Notes: generated by a model from the letters alone, not told the origin. Shown: positions 36,137 to 45,097, counted from the stretch's first letter. The stretch: DNA of 64,000 nucleotides from Rhodopseudomonas telluris (GCF_042432815.1 NZ_JBHLWM010000011.1:62001-126000); one strand, 5' to 3'. Translations and numbers: made by a program.

Positions 36137-36931
36137 CTAATTGCCGTTGAACTCGAAGACTTCGCCGTCGTAGCCCGCTTCGGCGGGGATGCGCAGCGTG
36201 CGCTTGTCGCCGTCACGGCCCATGATCGGCATCACCGTCATGACTGTCTGCCCACGCGAGAACGCCAGTGCATCGCCGACGCTCGGCTGCTTGCCGAGTC
36301 GGATCAGGTTGCGCGTGGTCGGGAACGGCAGCGTGAAACGGCCACTCTCCCCGCCTTCGAGCGCCTCGCGCGGCGACAGCCAGATCGAATCAGTCGATTC
36401 CTTGCCGTCGTGCATGCCGAGTTGCTCGGGCGGTGCCTCGGCGAGGAAGAACCACGTATCGAACCGCTTTGGCAACTTCTCCGGCGTGATCCAGTGCGCA
36501 TAGGGCACCAGCAGGTCGAGCGCGAGTACGAGCTGGTTGGTCGCGAGAATCTCGGCGAACGAGATCTTGCCCTCGCACAGCGCGGTGCGATGCGCGGCTT
36601 CGATCTCGCTCGCACGCGATGCCGCGACGAGCTGGTCGCTACCGCGCGGCCGCGCCAGCAGGATGCCGCTCTCCTCGAACGTCTCGCGGATCGCCGCAAT
36701 CTGGAAATCGAGCGACGGCCCCTCGCCTTGGGCGCCGCATGCGTAGAGCTCGGGCTTGTCGATGATGTCGCGATCGCCGGCATCGACGCTGCCGCCGGGG
36801 AACACCAGCGCGCCCGAGGCGAACTCGATCTGATAGTGCCGGACCATCATGAAGACGTCGAAGCCGTCGGCGCGATCCCGCAGCAACAGGATGGTGGAGG
36901 CAGGACGTGCGACCGAGGCTTCGTTCGACAT
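36137..36931 (-). CDS. NUDIX hydrolase
   Basis: This 264-residue cytoplasmic protein has the NUDIX fold: LVFPGGSVDAGD leads into the NUDIX box, where AAIRETFEESGILL supplies the REtfEEsG core that binds metal. The family cleaves nucleoside diphosphates linked to another moiety. Its size and the MMVRHYQIEFASG/FDTWFFLAEAPPEQ segments resemble the CoA/acyl-nucleotide-type NUDT7/NUDT19 group, which would suit an acyl-CoA neighbourhood, but this is inference. It starts four bases after the DapA-family gene, with GGAG before the ATG, and is followed by an intrinsic terminator. Confidence 0.88.
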   Translation of the reverse strand: MSNEASVARPASTILLLRDRADGFDVFMMVRHYQIEFASGALVFPGGSVDAGDRDIIDKPELYACGAQGEGPSLDFQIAAIRETFEESGILLARPRGSDQLVAASRASEIEAAHRTALCEGKISFAEILATNQLVLALDLLVPYAHWITPEKLPKRFDTWFFLAEAPPEQLGMHDGKESTDSIWLSPREALEGGESGRFTLPFPTTRNLIRLGKQPSVGDALAFSRGQTVMTVMPIMGRDGDKRTLRIPAEAGYDGEVFEFNGN

Positions 36932-36935
36932 TCGA

Positions 36936-37889
36936 CTACTCCGCAGCTTTGGCGCGTTGTTCGAGGTCCGCACGCTCGTCGATCCGCGCGAGCCGTGACA
37001 GCAGATAGTCCACTTCCTCGCGCGCCGTGTCGGTCAGAACCGAGCCCGGCTTGCGCTGCGCCGACGAGGCGATGATGCCGCGCTTCTTCAGCACGTATTT
37101 GCGGACCGCGAGGCCGACGCCCTGCTGCTGCTCGTAGCGGATCAGCGGCAGATGCGCGTCGAACAGATTATGCGCGAGATCGCGCTGGCCGGCTTTCGAC
37201 AGCTTGACGACGTCGACCAGCATGTCCGGGAAGCAGTAGCCGGTCATCGCGCCATCGGCGCCGCGTTCCATCTCGAAGTCGAGGAACAGCCCGCCATTGC
37301 CCGTCAGGATCGACAACGGCCGCAGCGAGCCGTCTTTCTGGAAGGCGCGCAGCTTGGTGATCTTCTCCAGCCCCGGCCAGTCTTCGTGCTTCAGCATCAC
37401 GCAGGACGGATTGTCCATCACGATCTGACGGATCACGTTCGGCGTCATCACCACCGACAACGTCAGCGGATAGTCCTGCAGACACCACGGGATGTCGTCG
37501 CCGATCGCCTCGACGGCCTGCCGGAAATAGCCGGTGATCTGCTCGTCGGTACGCAGGCTCGGCGGCGGCGCGATCATCACGCCAGCGGCGCCGGCCTCCA
37601 TCGACGCCCGTGCCAGCGCCCGCATCGTGGCGAATCCCGGCGCCGAGACACCGACGATCACCTGCATGGACTTGGCGCGCTTGACGAAGCGAGTCGCCAC
37701 CGCCTGCGCTTCGACGGCGTCGAGCTTCGGCGCCTCGCCGAGAATCCCGAGCACCGTCATGCCGTCGCAGCCGACCTCGGCATAGAAGTCGGTCAGCCGG
37801 TCGATCGAGGCATCGTCGATCCGGCCGTCGTCGTGGAACGGGGTCGGTGCGATGGCGAACGTGCCGGCGGCGTCGGGGGTCAGCTTCAT
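36936..37889 (-). CDS. DapA-family (dihydrodipicolinate synthase/N-acetylneuraminate lyase) aldolase
   Basis: This 317-residue TIM-barrel protein belongs to the class I pyruvate-dependent aldolase family. It shows TFAIAPTPFHDDGRID at the start, a G-x-x-GE-type loop (LGILGEAPKLDA), a YPLTLSV segment around the catalytic tyrosine position (QDYPLT) and CVMLKHEDWPG with the Schiff-base lysine. True DapA is about 295 residues and has different substrate contacts, so this is likely a catabolic lyase or hydratase-aldolase of unknown substrate. It is co-transcribed with the NUDIX gene four bases downstream. Confidence 0.85.
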   Translation of the reverse strand: MKLTPDAAGTFAIAPTPFHDDGRIDDASIDRLTDFYAEVGCDGMTVLGILGEAPKLDAVEAQAVATRFVKRAKSMQVIVGVSAPGFATMRALARASMEAGAAGVMIAPPPSLRTDEQITGYFRQAVEAIGDDIPWCLQDYPLTLSVVMTPNVIRQIVMDNPSCVMLKHEDWPGLEKITKLRAFQKDGSLRPLSILTGNGGLFLDFEMERGADGAMTGYCFPDMLVDVVKLSKAGQRDLAHNLFDAHLPLIRYEQQQGVGLAVRKYVLKKRGIIASSAQRKPGSVLTDTAREEVDYLLSRLARIDERADLEQRAKAAE

Positions 37890-37972
37890 GGACTCGGCCT
37901 TTCTTCAGAGAGCGCGACCACCGATATCACCCCGAACCGCCCGAGTCTGCCGTCCTCCAGCGTGGATCTACC

Positions 37973-38833
37973 TCAGCCGAGCACAGTCCGGCCGCTCTTG
38001 ATCACGGTGACGTCACGTGTCTTCACCTTGGCCTCGAATGAGATCACGTCGCCGTCCTTCCACAGATCCATGGTGACGGTTTCACCCGGGTACACCGGCG
38101 ACGAGAACCGCACCGCGTGCTGCCTGAACGCGGACGCGTCGTAGTCCGCATAGGTCTGCAGCACGCCGCGACAAGTGATGCCGTAGGTGCACATGCCGTG
38201 CAGAATCGGCCGCGGGAAGCCGGCCTTCTTGGCGAATTCCGGATCGGAATGTAGCGGATTGCGGTCGCCGCACAGCCGATAGATCAGCGCCTGGTCGGGC
38301 CTCGTCGAAATGTCGATGCTGCGATCCGGCGCGCGGCTCGGCATCTTGTGCGGCTCGGGCTGCTCCAGCGCCGGGCCGCCGAAGCCGCCATCGCCGCGGG
38401 CGAAACGCGAGGCCAGCAGCGTCGCAAGGTCCGCACCCGTTTCGTCGCGCAGCACGGTCTGGTGACGGATCACCACGCCCTTGTCCTTGCCCTTGTCGTA
38501 AACCTGCACCACGCTGGAATCGGCGGTGATGTTCGCCGCCACCGGCATCGGCCGATGGAAGGTGATGTCGCGCTCGCCGTCGACCACCAGCAAACGGTTG
38601 AGGTTCATCTCGCCCGGTCCGGCGCCCCACGCCGCCACCGACGCGAAGGTCGGCACCACCTTCAGCGGCCGCTCGGTGTAGGTCGCCTCGTTGACGAAGG
38701 CGAGTTCCTTCTCGTCCATCGGATCGGCCCCCATGCCGATGCCGTAGGCGTAAAGCATCACGTCGCGATCGGCGTAGGTGTACTTCTGGCCGACGCTCTT
38801 CAGCGCCATCAGTTCGTCATAGCGGGCCGACAT
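37973..38833 (-). CDS. MaoC-family enoyl-CoA hydratase (double hot-dog)
   Basis: This 286-residue cytoplasmic enzyme adds water across trans-2-enoyl-CoA. The first hot-dog (about 8-130) begins with YTYADRDVMLYAYGIGMG. The second (about 150-286) carries the hydratase-2 motif: YRLCGDRNPLHSDPEFAKKAGFPRPILHG, with the catalytic aspartate and histidine (D-x-N-P-x-H), and ends with PVYPGETVTMDLWKDG. Both domains are complete. It lies 146 bases after the DUF35 gene with a palindromic repeat in the gap, and together with DUF35 and the thiolase-like gene it recalls steroid or branched side-chain degradation modules. Confidence 0.92.
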   Translation of the reverse strand: MSARYDELMALKSVGQKYTYADRDVMLYAYGIGMGADPMDEKELAFVNEATYTERPLKVVPTFASVAAWGAGPGEMNLNRLLVVDGERDITFHRPMPVAANITADSSVVQVYDKGKDKGVVIRHQTVLRDETGADLATLLASRFARGDGGFGGPALEQPEPHKMPSRAPDRSIDISTRPDQALIYRLCGDRNPLHSDPEFAKKAGFPRPILHGMCTYGITCRGVLQTYADYDASAFRQHAVRFSSPVYPGETVTMDLWKDGDVISFEAKVKTRDVTVIKSGRTVLG

Positions 38834-38880
38834 CGGCTTCTCCCTTGTTCTTTTCTTCGACGATACGACGGCTCACATCG

Positions 38881-38961
38881 TCATTGCGAGCGCAGCGAAG
38901 CAATCCAGAATGCCAAGCACCGTGGCTGGATTGCTTCGTCGCTTCGCTCCTCGCAATGACG
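38881..38961. repeat. Palindromic repeat, family II
   Basis: TCATTGCGAGCGCAGCGAAG ... CTTCGCTCCTCGCAATGACG is a two-armed palindrome with inner CAATCCAG / CTGGATTG. It lies between MaoC and DUF35 genes of one presumed operon, so it may shape mRNA processing. Confidence 0.85.
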
Positions 38962-38979
38962 TGGTGAGCGCGGTCGTTA

Positions 38980-39372
38980 TCAGACCGGCGTATAGAACGG
39001 CAGCGGCGCGCCGCCGTCGCTGGGCTTGAACACCACCTTGACCTTGGTGCCGATCTTCAGCGCCGAGAAATCACAATCGACGAAGTTGGTCAGCACCGAC
39101 GGGCCTTCCTTCAGCGTGACGTAGCCGATCGCATAAGGACCGGTCGCCGACTTGCGCATCAGGCTGAAGCTGTAGATCTCGCCCTCCCCCTTGCTCTCTT
39201 CCCAGACCGTCTGGTCCGAGAAGCAGAACGGACACAGCGCGCGCGGGAAGTAGTGCGCCTCGCCGCAGGAGGTGCAGCGCTTGATCAGCAGCTTGCCTTC
39301 GCTCGCCGCATCCCAGAACGGCTTGGTTTCCGGATTGCCCTGAGGCGCGGGATATTTCACGGGGCTGTTCAT
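38980..39372 (-). CDS. DUF35 OB-fold protein with zinc ribbon (thiolase partner)
   Basis: This 130-residue protein has the DUF35 plan: an N-terminal helix (PETKPFWDAASEGKLLIKRC), a zinc ribbon with CTSCGE and CPFC, and a C-terminal OB fold (GEGEIYSFSLMRK, GYVTLKEGPSVLTNFVD). DUF35 proteins bind acyl-CoA or act as obligate partners of thiolase-like enzymes. Its ATG overlaps the thiolase-like stop by one base (TAATG), a strong sign of a stoichiometric complex. All four zinc-ligand cysteines are present. Confidence 0.93.
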   Translation of the reverse strand: MNSPVKYPAPQGNPETKPFWDAASEGKLLIKRCTSCGEAHYFPRALCPFCFSDQTVWEESKGEGEIYSFSLMRKSATGPYAIGYVTLKEGPSVLTNFVDCDFSALKIGTKVKVVFKPSDGGAPLPFYTPV

Positions 39373-40520
39373 TACACGCGCTCCAGAATGCAGGTCGATG
39401 CCCCGTGGCGGATGCCGAGCATGCCGCCGGTGCCGTGAGCCAGGGCCAGATCGCAGTTCGGTACCTGAACCTTGGGGTGCGCCTCGCCGCGGAGCTGGCG
39501 CACTGCTTCGAGCAGCTTGGTCATGCCGCCGCGATTGACCGGATGGTTGCTGCACAGCCCGCCGCCGTCGGTGTTGAACGGCAGCTTGCCGACGCCGGAG
39601 ATCAGGTTGCCGTCGGCGACGAACTTGCCGCCCTCGCCCTTCTTGCAGAAGCCGAGGTCTTCCAGCTGCATCAGCACCGTGATGGTGAAGCTGTCGTAGA
39701 TCGACGCGTACTTGATGTCCTTCGGCGTGACGCCGGCCATCTCGAACGCCGCCGGGCCGGACCACACGCCCGCCGAATAGGTCAGGTCGAGATCCTTGCC
39801 GCCGCGCGGACCCTTGATCGACTCGCCCGCCCCGATCATCCGCACCAACGGCCGCTTCAGGCTGCGGGCGATTTCCTCGGTGGTGACGATCAGTGCGCCG
39901 CCGCCATCGGTGACGACGCAGCAGTCGAGCCGATGCAACGGATCGGCGATCAAAGGCGAACTCAGCACGTCCTCGACGGTGACCACGTCGCGCAGCATCG
40001 CATGCTCGTTGTACTGCGCGTGATGCGACGCCGCGACCTTGATCCAGGCGAGCTGTTCCGACGTGGTGCCGTATTCGTGCATATGGCGCGCGGCGCACAT
40101 CGCATAGACATTGTGCGTGGTGGCGCCGTAGGCCAGCTCGAAATCACCCTCGGCCCCGACCGGACGCGGCGGCAGCGCGCCGGTGCGCGGCTTGCCGGCG
40201 AGCGTAATCAGCGCCACCGAGCAACGGCCCGCGGCGATCGCCTCGGCCGCATGGCCGAGATGCACCAGATAGGAACAGCCGCCGGTGTCGGTGGAATCGA
40301 AATGGCGGACCTTGAGGCCAAGGTAGTCGACCATCGCCATCACGCCGCCCGGCGCATCGCCGGCACAGAAATAGCCGTCGATATCGTCCTTGGTCAGGCC
40401 GGCGTCTTCGATCGCGCCCTTGGCGACTTCGGCATGGAGCTGGGCGATGGATTTGTCGGGCGCGTGGCGCGTGGGATGTTCGTAGATTCCGGCAATGTAG
40501 GCCTTGCCTCTTATGGTCAA
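39372..40520 (-). CDS. Thiolase-superfamily protein lacking the usual thiolytic cysteines (Ltp2-like)
   Basis: This 382-residue protein has the SCP2-thiolase fold, but its catalytic landmarks differ. The N-terminal nucleophile region reads DSTDTGGCSYLVHLGHAAEA; the usual NEAFA region is YDSFTITVLMQL; the conserved histidine is kept in GGGLCSNHPVNRGG; and the C-terminal CxG is replaced by AHGTGGMLG. Such changes occur in thiolase-like aldolases such as mycobacterial Ltp2, which act with a DUF35 partner in retro-aldol cleavage. An alternative is ordinary 3-ketoacyl-CoA thiolysis with the shifted cysteine. The start is TTG at 40520, about eight bases after GGAG. The gene is tightly coupled to DUF35. 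Confidence 0.85.
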   Translation of the reverse strand: MTIRGKAYIAGIYEHPTRHAPDKSIAQLHAEVAKGAIEDAGLTKDDIDGYFCAGDAPGGVMAMVDYLGLKVRHFDSTDTGGCSYLVHLGHAAEAIAAGRCSVALITLAGKPRTGALPPRPVGAEGDFELAYGATTHNVYAMCAARHMHEYGTTSEQLAWIKVAASHHAQYNEHAMLRDVVTVEDVLSSPLIADPLHRLDCCVVTDGGGALIVTTEEIARSLKRPLVRMIGAGESIKGPRGGKDLDLTYSAGVWSGPAAFEMAGVTPKDIKYASIYDSFTITVLMQLEDLGFCKKGEGGKFVADGNLISGVGKLPFNTDGGGLCSNHPVNRGGMTKLLEAVRQLRGEAHPKVQVPNCDLALAHGTGGMLGIRHGASTCILERV

Positions 40521-40639
40521 CGCAGTTCTCCGCTGGCGTTTAATTCAGATGGTTTTTCTGACCGCTCCGGACGACCTTGGCAAGCGTGTTCGCCGAAAAG
40601 GCAAATTCCCGTGAAATGGAATGCTGGACCATCACTCGT

Positions 40640-40721
40640 GATTGCGAGCGCAGCGAAGCAGTCCAGAAGCGCCGAGCACGGCGTTCTGGATCGCTTCGTC
40701 GCTACGCTCCTCGCAATGACG
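40640..40721. repeat. Palindromic repeat, family II
   Basis: GATTGCGAGCGCAGCGAAGC ... CTACGCTCCTCGCAATGACG, a close copy of the 38881 element with a few differences (GTCCAGAA/TTCTGGAT arms). It lies between the IorAB-type gene and the thiolase-like gene. Confidence 0.85.
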
Positions 40722-40740
40722 TGGAGAGGTGCGAGCGGGA

Positions 40741-43700
40741 CTACTCCGCCGCCATCTGCCGCGGCGGCGCTGGTTGCGGGTCGCGGAGGTTGGCGCGCAG
40801 TTCGGCAGTGCGCGGCGCGGTGTCGTCCACCGACTTCTGCTTCACCGGGCCGTAACCGCGGATCAGGTCCGGCATCGACAGCAGGTCGATCGCGGTCTGT
40901 ACCGTGGCCGGCGACAGATGCTGCAGCACGTTGGCAACGTCGGCCTCATAGTCGGCGATCAGCTGTCGCTCGAGCTTGCGCTCGGGGTGATAGCCGAACA
41001 CATCGATCGGCGTGCCGCGGACGAAACGCAGCGCCGCGAGCGTCCGGAACACAGGACGCATGCCCTCCCCGAACTGCCGTTTCTTCGGCCGTCCGGTGAC
41101 GTCGACGCCGGGCAGGATCGGCGGCGCCAGGTTGAAGCTGACCTTGTAGTCGCCTTCGAACTGGTCGCGGATCTGCTGCTCGAACGCCGGCTGCGTCAGT
41201 AGGCGCGCCACTTCGTACTCGTCCTTGTAGGCGAGTAGCTTGGCGTAGTTGATCGCCACCGCGCGCGGCAGCGCCTCGTCGTAGCCACCGGCATCGGCAG
41301 CAGCGCGGACCTTGGCGACGAGATCGCCGTAGCGCCGCGCCAGCCGCTTGCCCTGATAGTCCGTGAGCATCGCGGCGCGGTGAGCGATGATCTCGTCCAG
41401 CGACATCTCGCCCTGGGTCTTCGGCGCCGCCGCGCCGTCGGCGCCCTGCAGCAACGAAGCGAGCCGCTCGGGATCGGCGGCGGCGAGACGGCCGAGCCGG
41501 AACGCCTGCGTGTTCATCTTGATCGACACGCCGTTCAGTTCGATCGCCTGCTCGATCGCTGTCGCGGAGAGCGGCAGCAGACCGCGCTGATAGGCGAAGC
41601 CCATCATCATCATGTTGGTGGCGATCGCGTCGCCCAGCAACGTCTCGGCCGCCTTGGTGAAGTCCAGGAACGACGAGTCCTTGGTGAGCGCGGCCGTCAG
41701 CACGCTGTTGACCTTGCGGGTCTGAAAATCGAAATCGCGATTGCGGATGAAGTCCGAAATCGGGATCAGATGCGTGTTGACGACGCCGTGGGTGCGCGCC
41801 GACTCGCACAGCGAGATCGTCTCCTTCGAAATCGCCATCACTTCGTCGGCCACGATCAGCACGTCGGCCGAGCCGGTGACGATCCGCGAACAGGTCACCT
41901 CCTCAGGCTTGTTCGACAGCCGGACGTGGCTCAGCACCGCGCCGCCCTTCTGCGCGAGGCCTGACATGTCGAGAATCATCGAAGCCTTACCCTCGATATG
42001 CGCCGCCATGCCGAGCAGCGCGCCGATGGTCAGCACACCGGTGCCGCCGACGCCGCCGACCGCGATGTTGTAAGGCTTGTCGAGCCCCGGCCGCGCAGCC
42101 GGCTCAGGCAGATCGCCGAGCGCGCCGAGATCGACCGGCGCGCGCTTGCGCAGCTTGCCGCCGTCGATGGTGACGAAGGACGGACAGAAGCCCTTGAGGC
42201 ACGAATAGTCCTTGTTACAGCTCGACTGGTTGATGGTGCGCTTGCGGCCGAGCTCGGTCTCCAGCGGCTCCACCGAGATGCAGTTCGACTGCACCGAGCA
42301 ATCGCCGCAGCCCTCGCACACCGCCGCATTGATCATCACGCGGCGCGCCGGATCCTCCAGCGTGCCACGCTTGCGGCGCCGCCGCTTCTCGGCCGCGCAG
42401 GTCTGCACGAAAACGATCGCCGAAGCGCCCGCGATGTCGCGGCATTCCTTCATCACCGCGTCGAGTTCGTCGCGATGCCGCGTCCGTGTGCCCGGCGCGA
42501 TGCTGTCCGCCGGATACGCGTCGGGGGTCTCCGACACCAGATAGATGTCGCGTATGCCTTCGGCGTGAAGCTGATAGGTGATCTGCTGCGGCGACAGGTC
42601 GCCGTCGTGACGCTGACCGCCGGTCATCGCCACCGCGTCGTTGTAGAGGATCTTGTAGGTGATATTCGCCTTGGAGGCGATCGACTGCCGGATCGCCAAC
42701 GAGCCGGAATGGAAGTACGTGCCGTCACCGAGATTCGCGAAGATGTGCTTCTCGTTGGTGAACGGCGCGATGCCGACCCACGGCACGCCCTCGCCGCCCA
42801 TGTGGGTGAAGGTCTCGGTGTTGCGGTCCATCCACAACGACATGAAGTGACAGCCGATGCCGGCCAGCGCGCGGCTGCCTTCGGGCACCTTGGTCGAGGT
42901 GTTGTGCGGGCAGCCCGAGCAGAAATACGGTGTGCGGACCAGCGGCACGACGTTCTGGACTTGCGAGGCGTCGCGGCCGTGAAACCAGTCCGCCTTGGCG
43001 CGCAGCATCTCGGCGATGGTCGGATCGATCTCCATCGCCAGCAGCCGGTCCACCACCGAGGTCGCGACCTTGGCGACGCTCAGCTCCTGGGCGAACGGCA
43101 GCAGCCGATGATCGTGCTCGTCCATCTTGCCGATCACGCGCGGACGTTCGCGCATCCCGAACAGATGCTGCTTGACCTGGTTCTCGACGATCTCGCGGCG
43201 CTCTTCGATCACGAAGATCTCTTCGAGCCCGCGCGCGAATTCGCGCACGCCTTCCGGCTCGAGCGGCCACGGCATGCCGATCTTGTACAGCCGCAGCCCT
43301 ATCCGCGCCGCAACCTGCTCGTCAATGCCGAGTTCGCGCAGCGCCTGGCGTACGTCCTCGTAGCTCTTGCCCGACGCCATGATGCCGAACCGCGCGTTCG
43401 GCGAATCCATGGTGACGCGGTTGACCTTATTGGCGCGGGCAAAGGCGATCGCCGCAAAGCCCTTGTAGTCCTGCAGCCGGCGGTCCTGATCGTAGCGATC
43501 GTCCGGCCAGCGCAGATTGAGGCCGCCGGGCGGTATCTCGAAATCGCTCGGGATGACGAACGGCGTCATCTCGTCGGCGAGGTTGATCTCGGCGGTGGTC
43601 TCCACCGTCTCGGTGATCACCTTCATGCCGACCCAACAGCCGGAGTAGCGCGACATCGCGATGCCGAGCAGCCCCATCTCGATGATCTCGTGGATCGACG

Positions 43701-44226
43701 AGGGATAGAGATACGGCATAAGCGCCGCGATGAAGGCGTGGTCCGATTGGTGCGGCACCGTCGACGACTTGGCGCCGTGATCGTCGCCGGCGAGGCACAG
43801 CACGCCGCCATTCTTCGCCGAGCCGGCGGCATTGCCGTGGCGGAAGACGTCGCCGCAGCGATCGACGCCGGGGCCCTTGCCATACCAAATGCCGGTGATG
43901 CCGTCGTACTGGGCGCCGGGCGACAGATTGAGCTGCTGCGTGCCCCAGATCGCGGTGGCCGCGAGGTCCTCGTTCACGCCGGGCTGGAATTTGACGTTGT
44001 ACTCTTCGAGATGCCGCCGCGCCGAAATCAGCTGCTGATCGTAACCGCCGAGCGGCGAGCCGCGATAACCGGTGACGAAGCCTGCGGTGTTGAGGCCCGC
44101 GGCGCGATCGCGTCGGACCTGCGCCATCGGCAATCGCACCAGCGCCTGAATGCCGGTGAGAAAGATGTGGCCCGAATGCAGCGTGTATTTCTGATCGAGA
44201 CTGATCGGTCCCTGGTCGATTCCCAT
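40741..44226 (-). CDS. Indolepyruvate ferredoxin oxidoreductase, fused alpha-beta
   Basis: This 1161-residue cytoplasmic enzyme oxidatively decarboxylates aryl- or branched 2-oxoacids to acyl-CoA with ferredoxin. The N-terminal pyrimidine-binding half (LTGIQALVRLPMAQ, GYRGSPLGGYDQQL) is followed by the TPP half (CSGCPHNTSTKVPEG, ANLGDGTYFHSGSLAIRQS). A ferredoxin-like cluster region has VCEGCGDCSVQSNC and CNKDYSCLKGFCPSF. From about 710 comes the gamma/beta part (GVGGTGVLTIGALLGMAAHIEG) and a C-terminal DUF6537-like tail. The single-chain form is typical of aerobic proteobacteria and differs from the two-subunit archaeal IorAB. ATG at 44226 follows GAGGG. Its neighbours degrade acyl-CoA, so it may feed them phenylacetyl- or branched acyl-CoA. 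Confidence 0.93.
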   Translation of the reverse strand: MGIDQGPISLDQKYTLHSGHIFLTGIQALVRLPMAQVRRDRAAGLNTAGFVTGYRGSPLGGYDQQLISARRHLEEYNVKFQPGVNEDLAATAIWGTQQLNLSPGAQYDGITGIWYGKGPGVDRCGDVFRHGNAAGSAKNGGVLCLAGDDHGAKSSTVPHQSDHAFIAALMPYLYPSSIHEIIEMGLLGIAMSRYSGCWVGMKVITETVETTAEINLADEMTPFVIPSDFEIPPGGLNLRWPDDRYDQDRRLQDYKGFAAIAFARANKVNRVTMDSPNARFGIMASGKSYEDVRQALRELGIDEQVAARIGLRLYKIGMPWPLEPEGVREFARGLEEIFVIEERREIVENQVKQHLFGMRERPRVIGKMDEHDHRLLPFAQELSVAKVATSVVDRLLAMEIDPTIAEMLRAKADWFHGRDASQVQNVVPLVRTPYFCSGCPHNTSTKVPEGSRALAGIGCHFMSLWMDRNTETFTHMGGEGVPWVGIAPFTNEKHIFANLGDGTYFHSGSLAIRQSIASKANITYKILYNDAVAMTGGQRHDGDLSPQQITYQLHAEGIRDIYLVSETPDAYPADSIAPGTRTRHRDELDAVMKECRDIAGASAIVFVQTCAAEKRRRRKRGTLEDPARRVMINAAVCEGCGDCSVQSNCISVEPLETELGRKRTINQSSCNKDYSCLKGFCPSFVTIDGGKLRKRAPVDLGALGDLPEPAARPGLDKPYNIAVGGVGGTGVLTIGALLGMAAHIEGKASMILDMSGLAQKGGAVLSHVRLSNKPEEVTCSRIVTGSADVLIVADEVMAISKETISLCESARTHGVVNTHLIPISDFIRNRDFDFQTRKVNSVLTAALTKDSSFLDFTKAAETLLGDAIATNMMMMGFAYQRGLLPLSATAIEQAIELNGVSIKMNTQAFRLGRLAAADPERLASLLQGADGAAAPKTQGEMSLDEIIAHRAAMLTDYQGKRLARRYGDLVAKVRAAADAGGYDEALPRAVAINYAKLLAYKDEYEVARLLTQPAFEQQIRDQFEGDYKVSFNLAPPILPGVDVTGRPKKRQFGEGMRPVFRTLAALRFVRGTPIDVFGYHPERKLERQLIADYEADVANVLQHLSPATVQTAIDLLSMPDLIRGYGPVKQKSVDDTAPRTAELRANLRDPQPAPPRQMAAE

Positions 44227-44512
44227 ACGGCCCTCATAGAGCGTTTCGACCGCGCAACCGTTGCCGCTGCTGCGGTCTTTGGAATCAGTCTATGCCGGTT
44301 TATGTCGCTGACGCACCACAAAAATCCGCGACGCCGCCCAGCCCTGCAGGTTTGCAGCTTTCGTTCCTCAGCGGCCTCTGCGCTTGTTGTTTCGTGCGCC
44401 AAGATCGCGGTCGGAGCACGATCATGTCGCGTCTATCGCAGCGCGTTCCTCGGAACCGATCGGGGAACGGATAAAGCGGCGAAGGATTAAATTGGGAGCA
44501 AGGAGGTGCTGC

Positions 44513-44875
44513 ATGGCGCAAGGAAATTCGCAGGGCAGTTCGACGGACTATCCCTATCGCTCCGACAGTCCGCAGGATCATCGTGATTCGGCGCGGTTCG
44601 AGCCGGAGATCGCCGGTGAGCCGCATCAGCGCAGAGCCCCGATGATCACCGGGGCCATCATCGCGGTTGCGGCCCTCATCGCGCTTGGATTCGGTGCGGT
44701 GTTTTACAGCATGAACGCGTCGTCCGTGGATCCTAAGACCGCTCCGGTCGCGACCACCGTTCCCGATACGCCGTTGAGCCCGGCTGCGCAGGAAGCGCAG
44801 TCCAAACAATCCCCCGGGACGACCAAAACGCAGCCCGGCGTGACAACCGGCGCCGCGCCTTCGCGGGCGCAGTAA
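44513..44875 (+). CDS. Small single-pass membrane protein, function unknown
   Basis: This 120-residue protein has a polar, histidine- and aspartate-rich N-terminus (SSTDYPYRSDSPQDHRDS), one transmembrane helix near 44-68 (MITGAIIAVAALIALGFGAVFY), and a Thr/Pro/Ala-rich tail (TTVPDTPLSPAAQEAQSK) that probably lies in the periplasm. I do not recognise a named family. ATG at 44513 has a textbook AGGAGGT ribosome site, so it is surely expressed. A strong hairpin ends the unit. Confidence 0.8.
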   Translation: MAQGNSQGSSTDYPYRSDSPQDHRDSARFEPEIAGEPHQRRAPMITGAIIAVAALIALGFGAVFYSMNASSVDPKTAPVATTVPDTPLSPAAQEAQSKQSPGTTKTQPGVTTGAAPSRAQ

Positions 44876-44909
44876 AGCGTCGCAGTTCGTCACTGAAAAC
44901 GACATGCCC

Positions 44910-44950
44910 GAGAGCAGTGGATGCGAAAGCGTCCGCTGCTCTCTCCGTTT
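44910..44950 (+). terminator. Extended hairpin with GAAA tetraloop after the small membrane protein gene
   Basis: The arms 44910-44924 and 44929-44943 pair over 15 positions (two G-U) around a GAAA loop; outer arms are GAGAGCAG / CTGCTCTC. The stem is followed by TCCGTTTT, so an intrinsic terminator is likely. Confidence 0.8.
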
Positions 44951-45097
44951 TGCACCTGCGAAGGAAACGATCGCAGCTTGTATTTATGCCGTGTTTACAA
45001 TGAATCGGATATGCGACGCTCGGGGCGAACGTACGCACTCAACCTTGCGTGCGAACTTTCAGCAGCCGCTGTTGCGGCCGAATCGAGGGAAGATCCG

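Noticed and set aside
41998..44490. An 830-codon plus-strand open frame
   Set aside because: Opposite the fused indolepyruvate oxidoreductase; no motif or start signal.
44452..44500. Possible EcfG-type stress promoter (two GGAAC boxes)
   Set aside because: No GTT-type -10 box at the required 16-17 base spacing.
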